The notes under the pieces are model-generated. The model did no database searches. It was not told the DNA's origin and saw only the letters and a list, made by a program, of their open reading frames with translations. Both the position numbers and the translations under genes were made by a program. From positions 33,729 through 97,728 of the forward strand of contig PYST01000128.1 in NCBI GenBank assembly GCA_003049485.1: a stretch of 64,000 nucleotides of DNA, given 5' to 3'. The DNA is from Ophioceras dolichostomum (taxonomy: Eukaryota; Ascomycota; Sordariomycetes; Magnaporthales; Ophioceraceae). Of this stretch, positions 43,588-53,100 are shown piece after piece. Each line of letters opens with the position of its first letter. Position 1 is the stretch's first letter.

Positions 43588-45591
43588 CTAAACACACCCC
43601 CAACTCCCCTCCACATCCAAATCCCCCACCCCATCCCACACCGCCCTCTCCGGCCAAGCGCACAGCGGCCTCTGCCTGAGCACCCCCGAGCTCGCGTTCG
43701 CGGGCTGGTTCCACGTCGTGGCCACGATCCTGTCCACGGCCCGCCCGTTCTCGACCCAGTCCACCAGCGCGAGCAGCACGTCGTGCTCGGCGTCCTCGAA
43801 CCCGGGGACCGACCACTCGCCCGTCCCGAGCGCCCCGGCCTGCGCCGGCGCGCCGAAGTTCCAGGGCGCATCCACCGTCGTGCCGGCGCAGTGCTGCATG
43901 CCCGGCACGAGGAAGAGGCGCATGAAGTCTCGGAGGTCGTCTTCGTGGTCGTCATCGTCGCCGTAGTCGCTGTTCTTCTTATTCTTCTTCTTCTTCCCGC
44001 CTCGCTGCTTGTGGTGGTGATGGTGGTGGTGGTGGCGGTTGTAGCGGCGCATAGCAGCCCTCGTCCGCTCGTAATACAGCGTCGTGCCCCTCATCGGCAC
44101 CAACCCGTCCGCCGTGCCGTGGTACATCAGAAGCTTCCCGCCCCTGCGCCTGAACGGCACGACGCCGTCGTACCGGTCGGCCGTCGCGTTGCCCGGGTCC
44201 GTCTCCTCCGCCCGCCGCACGATCTCGTCGTCGTCAAAGTCCCTCCAGTCCCACTCGGCATCGTTCAGCACAAAGTTCCGCACGTACCCGACGCCGAACG
44301 GGCTCGGCTCCGTCCCGTTGAACAGGATCCACCACTGGTCCTCCGAGCTGGGACTCAGCCCGGGGTGCAGCAGCTCCCCCGTCTTCTCGGAGCGCCAATC
44401 CGCGTAGATCTTCCGCGCGGTGTCCGCCTGTGCGGGTGTAAAGCACGCGGAGGCATTCACGCCTTCCCACCCGCACTCTATCTTCTCGAAATCCACCACG
44501 CACGACTCCGGCTCGCTCACAATTCCGTCCTCCAGCCCGTCGAGCCCGTCGCACTGCCGCACCACCTCCCTCGCCAGCGCCGGAAACAGATCCACGTCGA
44601 TGTGCCCGGGGTCGTCAACCGGCAAGTTGTACATCCCCGCCCGGAGCGCGTACGGGTTTGTGTGAGACGTGTACCACGCCGGCGCGCCCACCAGCACGCC
44701 GTCGAAGCTCTCCGGCGACATCTGCACCTCCTTTAGCCCCTGCCGCCCGCCCGTCGAGCAGCCGCCGTAGTACGAATACCTGATCCGCTCACCCCCATAA
44801 AACGCCTCCGTCAGCTTCTTGCCCAGGCGCACGCTGCCGTGCAGGGCGCGCCACCCCCAGTCCGTCCGCTGCTCGGGGCTGTCCAGCGCCCACGATAAAT
44901 CCTGGCTGGACGAGTTGTGGCCCGTGTCGGTGGACAGCGTCGCGAACCCTTGGTGCGTCGCGGGCGCCATCGACAGCCAGCTGATGCCGCCGGCGAAGCC
45001 GCCGTTGCCGACGGCGAGGAAGCGGCGGTTCGAGGAGTGCCATGCGGAGGGCTGCGGGAGGAAGAGGCCGAAGCGGTAGGACGAGGACGGGGAGGAGGTG
45101 ACGTTGATGATTAGGGCGCAGAGGGGAGGGAGGGAGGTGGGGTCCTTGGGCGAGGGGAGGTTGGATTCGCCTTCGCCGAATGTGCCGTTTGAGGGGACGG
45201 ATGTTATGTTTTCGATGGTGGCGTGGTGGGGGAGGATGAGCGTGAATGTCGAGGCTGCACAGATGCCGCCGACGTGGTGCTTGTGTCTGTGACGGCCGCT
45301 TAGAAGTGAGAGGGGGAAGAAGTCCAGCGGGCTGGCGTGGAGGAGTCGACTGGAGAGGGTTAAGAGCACCCAGAGGATGGAGAGGGAGAGCATGGCGATG
45401 AGGACTAGCGTGGTGGTGCTAAGCTTGGCTGGTGATGACGGGGGCGGGACATCGCCGCCTTTCCTGGAAGATGTTCGTCCATCATCATGAGAATAGGGCG
45501 CGGCGTTCTTAATATCGGAGGAAGAGAAGGAGGAGGGGACGGCTGGTTTAGCAGTCGATGTGCGACGCCGAGCGCGTCCTTCGGAATCCAT
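43588..45591 (-). CDS. Tannase/feruloyl-esterase-family hydrolase with N-terminal membrane anchor
   Basis: A single exon of 667 residues from the ATG at 45591 (MDSEGRARRRTSTAKPAV); upstream in-frame codons lack an ATG. A cytoplasmic-type basic leader precedes one hydrophobic helix at about residues 58-82 (TTTLVLIAMLSLSILWVLLT), so the protein looks like a type II membrane protein rather than a freely secreted one. The tannase signature is complete: Cys278-Ser279 in YYGGCSTGGRQG, Asp495 in HGTADGLVP and His567-Cys568 in GMQHCAG, forming the CS-D-HC motif in which the two cysteines bond. CDGLDGLEDGI resembles the family's calcium site. An insertion at about 520-552 has eight His, then Lys- and Asp-rich runs, probably a flexible loop. 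The enzymes cleave gallate or ferulate esters from plant polyphenols and hemicellulose. Confidence 0.85.
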   Translation of the reverse strand: MDSEGRARRRTSTAKPAVPSSFSSSDIKNAAPYSHDDGRTSSRKGGDVPPPSSPAKLSTTTLVLIAMLSLSILWVLLTLSSRLLHASPLDFFPLSLLSGRHRHKHHVGGICAASTFTLILPHHATIENITSVPSNGTFGEGESNLPSPKDPTSLPPLCALIINVTSSPSSSYRFGLFLPQPSAWHSSNRRFLAVGNGGFAGGISWLSMAPATHQGFATLSTDTGHNSSSQDLSWALDSPEQRTDWGWRALHGSVRLGKKLTEAFYGGERIRYSYYGGCSTGGRQGLKEVQMSPESFDGVLVGAPAWYTSHTNPYALRAGMYNLPVDDPGHIDVDLFPALAREVVRQCDGLDGLEDGIVSEPESCVVDFEKIECGWEGVNASACFTPAQADTARKIYADWRSEKTGELLHPGLSPSSEDQWWILFNGTEPSPFGVGYVRNFVLNDAEWDWRDFDDDEIVRRAEETDPGNATADRYDGVVPFRRRGGKLLMYHGTADGLVPMRGTTLYYERTRAAMRRYNRHHHHHHHHKQRGGKKKKNKKNSDYGDDDDHEDDLRDFMRLFLVPGMQHCAGTTVDAPWNFGAPAQAGALGTGEWSVPGFEDAEHDVLLALVDWVENGRAVDRIVATTWNQPANASSGVLRQRPLCAWPERAVWDGVGDLDVEGSWGCV

Positions 45592-46710
45592 ATTGTCTTG
45601 GCCGCTTGCCCGCCTGCCGGCTGCGTCTGCGTAACCAATGTCGTCGAGCCGATCACTCAACGACGGCTGCGACGTCGGTCGGCAGGGCACCGATTTACAA
45701 AATCTGTACCTGGTATGTGGTAGGTACTCTACAGATAGGCGGCAGGTTGGACCATGTTGAAGTGTGGTAGGCTCTTCATCCCTTTGCCAGTGATCGTCGC
45801 CCCTCTTCGCCGAGAGGAAAGGCAAGTTGGCTGGTGGCTGTCTCCTCACCGTTATCCCATCGAGACTACGCGATTCGGCGCCAAAGAACTGCCGTGGACA
45901 GCTCGGATAAATTTCTTCCAATTCCTTCCATGTCGCTAGGAGGCAAGTACTGTAAGCTGCAGCACTCCCCCTCTAGTGATGCACAACGGTTTCGGAATTG
46001 CAACCCTCTTCCAGTCGGTCCATGTGCTCAAGCAACTTCGATAATCAATAATGCCCCGCCAGAGCCAGGCGTTCTTGCAGAGAGTGCGGGGTAGGTGTAG
46101 GTGAGGAGCTGCAGTGGAAGAGGGGAGCTCCGAGCTACCGCGCCCTCTGGTTGCCTCCGACTGGCCGCCGCCCGTCGCATTGGTAAACCTGCTAAAGATA
46201 GTGTCAGAGCGGCCGCTAAGGAAGGCCTGGCAGTAGTGCCGTTCAGGGTGTCTGGCGGTTGGGTTGGGGAATTTGGAGGGGTGTGAGCGTGATGGCCCGA
46301 TCGGGCAAGAGAGTGTGGCGGAGTTTTTGGGAGGGCTGGTCGGACCCATGTGCCGGCGGCCGCTTTTTGTGTTCCCCCACGTCCACGCCAGATCAATTGC
46401 ACTTTTACCAGTCTTCTGGTCTCAATCCTCCACGGAAAAGGTCAGATCCAGACCATCGTGGCGCTGCTTGGCTCTTCGGGATGTATGGCCGAGTTGTGGA
46501 GATGGATGCATCTATCGGCTCATATGCCAGATAAACTTTCAATTGATTTTTGTCGTCGCTACCTGGACTAGAGGTCATCGTCCAGCCGAGAAACGCGAGA
46601 GTGCCTTACAGCGTGGCGCCTCCCAAACTAAGGCTAGCTGGCGCCAAAGAACCTTTGTTGCTGCCTTCCAGTCTCACAATCTCACCCTCAGCTGCCTCAC
46701 GACTGGAACC
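45592..46710. other. Spacer between tannase-like and MFS genes
   Basis: Both neighbours are on the minus strand. This is the tannase-like gene's promoter. No gene or repeat seen. Confidence 0.6.
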
Positions 46711-48388
46711 TCAAAGCTTGAACAGCCTTACCTCCCCATCCGGATTCTCCCTCACCAGCCTCCGGTTCTGCAAGCCGTAGAACACCCTCAGGCTCAAACA
46801 GCCCGCGGCGACGAAGAACAGCAGCCCCGCGTTCGTGAAGTGGCCGGTCGGGTACCCCCTCTTCGCCTCGTCAGCCTTGTAGATCCACACACCGGGAATC
46901 TGGCCTATACCCGCGCCGATGCTGACGTTGATGGCGATGGCGAGCCCCGTCGCCGCCGTGCTGTACACGTTGGAAGTCAGCCAACCCAGCAGCGGGGGCA
47001 CGCAGCTGAACGTCCCCGCCGACGCGACGATCAGACAGCCGTAGCGCTGCGCGAACGCGTCTGGCGGCAGGAGAGCTGATGCGAGGAAGCCGCAGGCCCC
47101 GATAGTGGCGAGCGCGGTGGCGTGTAGGCCGCGGGCGTTGAAGTGGTCTGCGGACCAGGAGACGAGGACTTGGACGACTAGATGGGAATCGGGAACCGTA
47201 AGTGTTAGTAGTTTTCGTCGATAAAAGAGACGGGGGATTAACCCCTTATTTCCCCCCTGACGATCAACGTACCATAGGTGACAGCATACGGCGGAACAGT
47301 CATCAACTGCGCCCTCAAATCCACATACCCCAACCCAGCCGTGATCGTCGGCGTAAAAAGCGACAAGCTGCTAAACGGCGTCGACACGCCAAAATACACC
47401 GCATAGTGCCCATACAGCCTCCAATCCAGCATCGTGGCTCTCACCTCCTCCCACGACACCGTCGGATGCGCCTGCTTCGACCCCTCGACCGCCAGCCTCG
47501 CGAGCGCGATGTCCCTCTCTCTAGTAGTCAGCCTGCTCCACTCCTCAGGGTAGTCCGGCAGCCAGAACCACACGCCCAGCGCCGATATGCAGCTGGGCAC
47601 GCCCTCCAGTATGAACAGCCACCTCCACGCGCTCAGGCCCGACGCGCCGTTCATGTGCCCGATCCCGTACGCGATCGCGCCGCCGAACGCGCCCGCCAGC
47701 GTCGCGGACGCGAGGATGAACGCTACCCTTACGGACCGCTCGTCGGCGCGGTACCAGAACGTCAGGTAGTACACCAACCCTGGAAATAAACCGGCTTCGA
47801 ACACGCCCAGGAGGAAGCGCACCGCCGTGATGGACGCGAAGTCGCGCGTGCCGCCCAGGCAGATGGTGATGACGCCCCAGGAGAACATGAGGAAAGCAAT
47901 CCAGCGGGACGGGCGCAGTTTCTTGAGGAGCATGTTGGAGGGGACCTCGAAGAGGGCGTAGGCGATCAGAAAAACCATGAGGGCGATGGTAAACTGGTAG
48001 GAGGTCGTGGAGGTTTCTGTTTGCATATCGTTTGCCGTGGAGGAGTTGAGGATGCGCGCGTTGCCGATGTTGGAGCGGTCTAGGAAGCAGAGGAAGTAGA
48101 TGCCTGCTGAGAGGGGGATGATGGAGAGGTCTTGCTTGCGGAGGAGGGCGCGCTCTTCTGCTTCCGTGTAGGAGCGTGGTTGGGGGATGATGGTGCTGCT
48201 GGCCTGGTTGGTTGGCGATGGGGGTGGTTGTGATGGTCAAGGTGAGCCCTCATGCGTGATGGCTGTTGTTTGTTGGAATGGTCTTGACTTACATGCTCTT
48301 TGAGGGTAGCGGCGGCCTCGAGCTTCGCGTCGTCGAGGTTGGTGTCCGTGTCTAGGCCGGCGGCCTCTTTCTCCTTGAGTGAAGCCAT
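46711..48388 (-). CDS. MFS transporter, anion:cation symporter (allantoate permease-like) family
   Basis: Three exons, 48388-48293, 48203-47273 and 47177-46711, give 497 residues. The acidic N-terminal tail (MASLKEKEAAGLDTDTNLDD) is cytosolic. RSYTEAEERALLRKQDLSII precedes the first membrane helix (IPLSAGIYFLCFLDRSNIGN), whose DRSNIGNA motif is typical of the Dal5/allantoate-pantothenate-tartrate family of fungal anion:cation symporters. LLGVFEAGLFPGLVYYLTFWY with the RADERSVR loop and the WRWLFILEGVPS helix are also family hallmarks. About twelve hydrophobic helices can be counted. Substrates in this family are organic anions, vitamins or amides. It lies next to the tannase-like gene on the same strand, so uptake of a carboxylate released from plant phenolics is a reasonable guess. 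Confidence 0.88.
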
Positions 48389-50119
48389 CGTCAGTCCAGC
48401 CTCTGCGTAGGGCTATCAGTCACCGCCCTTGGCGTGGGATATGCGCTGGTGATGGCGGCGCCGAGGTAGATATCTAGTGGTCTTTCTCTGCTCCTCTCCG
48501 CAATATGGTTTTGGAATGCGAAGCTCTCAGTTCTAGGGACCTCCGAGCTGGGGTGAAAGTTCAAGGCGGAACACAAGGATGCGGGGAAGAGCTCAACGGT
48601 CACCCTCGGGTACAGAGCTGCAATCGAGCAGTTGGGTGGTACTAATGACAGACTGCCCGGGTAATATACATCCCACTACCGCTTTGTAGCATGGCCTTTC
48701 AGCCGAGAGAGCGCCGTCGCCCGCACTCGTGGAGCCGACGTTGACGTGGGTCGGCATCCAATTCTTGTTGCTGCTTCTAGGTCGCCATAGTCATCCACCT
48801 ACCTATTCAACCACATTCGGCGACCTTACTAGGAGGATAGGTCTCGTGAGGGGGAGCCGGGGTTCTTTCTACGCGGGTCTACGCATGTACTCCATGGGTA
48901 ACATGATCACCAGTCTGGGGAAGAAGGACACTGACAGCAGTCTGGGGTCGCATCTGATGGGTCCGAAGAACGACCGTTATGCCACCTGTGCGCAGTCTTC
49001 CAGACTTGCCTTACTCCAGGTATCCGGGGTCACCATCGGCTAGCCATATGCAGATGGAAGGCACGACTGCGACTCTGTCTATGCTATCAGGAGGAGCACA
49101 TCGCCTGCGAAGGCTTGAGTTTGTAGGTCCAGTCGATGCACCGACGGCAAGAGATTGGGCAGGCGTAGTAGACTTGGGTAATATCAATGATGATCGTCGT
49201 CGCTAAAAATCTGCCATCGCTCGAAACATAGCACCCTTTCCTTCGCCGAGAACAGGGTGCGCCACATCCATCATAATGCATCAACGCGGCCGTCGTTCCC
49301 CTCTCTCCGCTTGAGCATCCTTCTAGGGAATGGTGGGGGGTGTCGATGCTACGGCATATGATCAGGTGTGTGTGGGTGGAGCTCCAAATGCGTCCTGGGT
49401 GGCGTCATCATCCTTCCTGTTCCTTTCTTCCTCGCTCCCCCTCTTCCTCCTCCGCTCCTCCGTCCATAGACACTCGGCCGGCACTTGTGCTCTGTGCTCT
49501 CGGCGCAAAAAGCTTGCCGATTTCGAGATGCTCTGGATCAGAGTCTTGGTATATGCAAGGAGGGAGAGAAATGGTGGCGGATTGATGATGGTGACTGGAG
49601 GCTTTTGGGAGAAGAGGTTGCCTACCAGGTTTGTCAAAGTCACATCACAGAACATAATACAAACTGCCCGCTCTTTTTGTTTTGCTTTCGCGGCCTTGCA
49701 TTCTCGCTTATGGGTGTTATTACAAGATATTCGTTTTTTGGTTCCCCATTTGCCATCCCGTCGATAAACCCAATTTATGTTCCTTCAAAGCCTTCAAGTT
49801 CCCTCTCCCTGGTGCCATCCCATCGAATCCGCCCAACCGAAAATCTAATCAAAAAAGAGTAAATGCACTCGCCATCTGTCTCTGATCCATCAAAACCCTG
49901 TGTTTAACTGCTTCCCCTCGATTCTAATAACACAAACAGGCAATAGAGAAGTGGCGGGATAAAAGATAAACGTGTAGATAGAACATGGCATTTAGTACCA
50001 GGAAGACCGGACGAATGTCCACGGGAGAAAAAAAAAGAAAGGCCGACATTAAAAAGAAAACCGAAAGAAAATAAGCCGTTATCGCCAATCAGGGGACCTT
50101 CAAGCATGCAGGTTATCTA
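48389..50119. other. Spacer between MFS and SWR1 genes
   Basis: It holds the MFS promoter and the 3' flank of SWR1. Open frames near 49,330-49,860 are pyrimidine- or Ser-rich and not convincing. Confidence 0.55.
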
Positions 50120-53100
50120 TCACCGCTTCCGCGTATCCTTCCCCTTTTTCTTGCTCTTCTTCTTATCCTTAGGCAGCTCCAGCGCCGTGCCCTCCAGCAG
50201 CCAAGCCATCGTCTTGAGCATGTAGTCGTCGATGTTCCCCATCCGCTCACCCCAGGCGTTGTACTCGACCACCGCGGGCTCCTGTTGCTCCTCGACGCCA
50301 GCCTCCTCACCGTCCGCCCCAGCAAGTTCCGAGAAGATGCCCAGCCCGGACTTGCCCGGCCCCGCCACTGCCGAGCCCGCACCGGACGCCGGAAAGGTGC
50401 CGTCCTGCGGCGTGCCTTGCCTGGTGCTCGAGACACCAGAACCAGTGCCGCCGCTGCCAAGGGCGTTGCTGCCGCCGGCAGGCTTCTCGTTGAAGTCAGC
50501 ATCGTCCTGCTGGATCTCCTTCTCAGCGACCCTCGCAGCATCGACATCCTCGCGATCCTCCGCCTGGCCGAGCACGCGGCCAGCAGTGCGCTGATCCGCC
50601 GTCTCGACACCGCCCAGCACGCGATCCATGGCCGCGTTCGCAGCAGCGTCGCCCTCGCCGAGAGAGCGCGCGAGCGCGGCGTCCGCACCGCCGCTCGCAT
50701 CGTTATCGCCGTCGCCGCCGTCGCCGCCGCGCACGCCGCTGGCGACGTCGCGGATAGAGATCTTGTTGAAGTAGTCGGTGGTGAACTCCCCTTCCTGGAT
50801 GACGACGTCGTCGAGCATTTGTTTCTGGGACGCCTTGCGCAGAATGTTGGCCTCGATGGTGTGCTCGCTGACCAGGCGGTAGATGTGCACGTCACGCGTC
50901 TGGCCGATGCGGTGGCATCGGTCCTGGCACTGCTTGTCCATGGCCGGGTTCCAGTCCTGGTCGTAGAAGATGACCGTGTCGGCGCCCGTCAGGTTGATGC
51001 CCAGCCCGCCGGAGCGCGTCGAGAGGATGAAGCACAGGATGCGCGGGTCGTGGTTGAAGCGGTCCGTCAGGATCTGGCGCTGCTCGACTTTCGTGGCGCC
51101 ATCCAGTCGCAGGTACTTGTGGCCGTGGATGTTGAGGAACTGCTCGAGGATGTCCAGCACCTTGGTCATCTGCGTGAAGATGAGGGCCCGGTGGCCGCCG
51201 GACTGCAGTCTGCGGAGGAGCCGGTCGAGGGCTTGGAGCTTGCCGCAGTCGAACTGGAGGAGTCGCTTGTCTGGGAACTGGATCGAGAGCCGCATGCGCG
51301 CCTCGTGCCACGGGTCGTGCGGCCGCTCCGGTGGTATGAACGGCAGTGTCTTGACCGGAGCCGATAGCCGGAGGTCGGCTTCCTCGAATGAACCCACGCC
51401 CTTGCGGCCGAGCAGGAAAGGGGTCAGGTCGCGAGTCACGACTGCGGGGGTGACGCATGCGAACTTCGTGATTGTCATTTCCATCGAGTCGGCCCGGCGC
51501 TCCAGTGTTTGGACCGCGTTGTGCAGGAGGAACGAGTCGTTCTCGAACCACTCCATGATCTTCTTGGGAACCTTGGGCCTCGGCTTGAAAGGGCGCCCTT
51601 GGACGTCGAGGGTGAGAAGCTGGACCAGCCTCTTGCCGTAGATCGGCTTTTGTTGGCGTCGCAGCGCGTTCAGGTAGACGCAGTGCTGCAGCTCCTCGAA
51701 TCGGCCCCATCGCGAGGCGCTCTCCAGGTAGATGATATTCGACTCGACGGTGCTGGGATCCAGAGGCATGAATGCGTTCTGCGCCCTCACCTTCTGGGCG
51801 TCGCGCAGATCGTTGAGAGCGCGGTGGGAACTGTATTGTGCCACACTTGTGACGAAGTCGTCCGAGAACCGTTCGTGCTGCGTCGGCACGAGGTTCATAA
51901 ACTTCATGCTGACAGACGCAAACGGGTGCGAAGGCGTCATCCTGCGGCGCACGATTTTCTCTGCCGTCTCGAAGCTGGCGGGAACGGAGCGTTGCATGCG
52001 AAAGGAGGTCATGATCGGTCGGTCGACGAACAGATCTGGATGGTTGCACACCTTGCGGAGCTGCATGAGGCAGTTGATGATTGACAGGTAATTTCCAGAA
52101 GACAGCGTCTCCCGAGTGTCGGACCTGCTGAGGAACCCATCGTACAGCTCACGCTGGCGCTTGGACAGCCGGCACAGCTCGACGTGCTCGTACTTGGCTG
52201 GCATCTGCTTCTCGACGTCGGCCTTGAGGCGGCGAAGAAGGTACGGCCTCAACACCTTGTGCAGCTTGGTGATGATCGAACGGGCCTCGTCGTCCAACTG
52301 CTCGCGGCCGCTCTCCAAGATCTGCGACTCGGGCCTCCCAAACCAGTCGTGGAACTCTCTGAGATCAGCGAAGCCCCCCTCGCCATTCTCGGCCGGCATG
52401 AGGAAGAACAGTAACGACCAGAGCTCGGTGAGATTATTCTGGAGCGGTGTACCGGTGATCAGGAGACGGGAGTGAGTGTTGAAGCCGAGCAGCGTCTGCC
52501 ACCGTTGAGACTTGAAGTTCTTGATGTTGTGGGCTTCGTCGAGGATCATGTAGTGCCACCTTCTTCGCCTGAAGACCTGCTGGTCCTGCAGCACCATCTG
52601 GTACGAAGTGATGCACACGTTCCAGATGTCGTCGTTGGTCCATCCTTGCCTCTTCCTCTTACGCTCGTCTTGGTTACCGTAGTAGGTGAGGATTTTGAAC
52701 CCCGGACACCACTTCTTGAACTCCATCTCCCAGTTGAGCATGACGCTCGTGGGGACGATGACCAAATGTGGGCCCCAGACCTCGTGGTGGCATGCGAGAT
52801 GTGCCAGCAGCGCGATCGTCTGGATGGTCTTGCCTAGACCCATCTCATCGGCCAAGATGCCGTTGGTGTTGTTGGCGTACAGTCCAGCAAGCCAGTCCAG
52901 CCCGTAGTGTTGGTATTCACGCAGCGTGCCGCGGAGGAGGAACGGTATCTCGGTCTTAGGGGCAGTGGGCAGTGGTGATGCTGACCGACTGATCTCCTTC
53001 TGTGCAGCTGATGGCTCGACCGAGGACGTCGTATCGACCTCAGACGCCTTAGTATCCGAGGTTCGAGGGGACTGGCTCGGATCAGGGCTGATGGCGTTGG

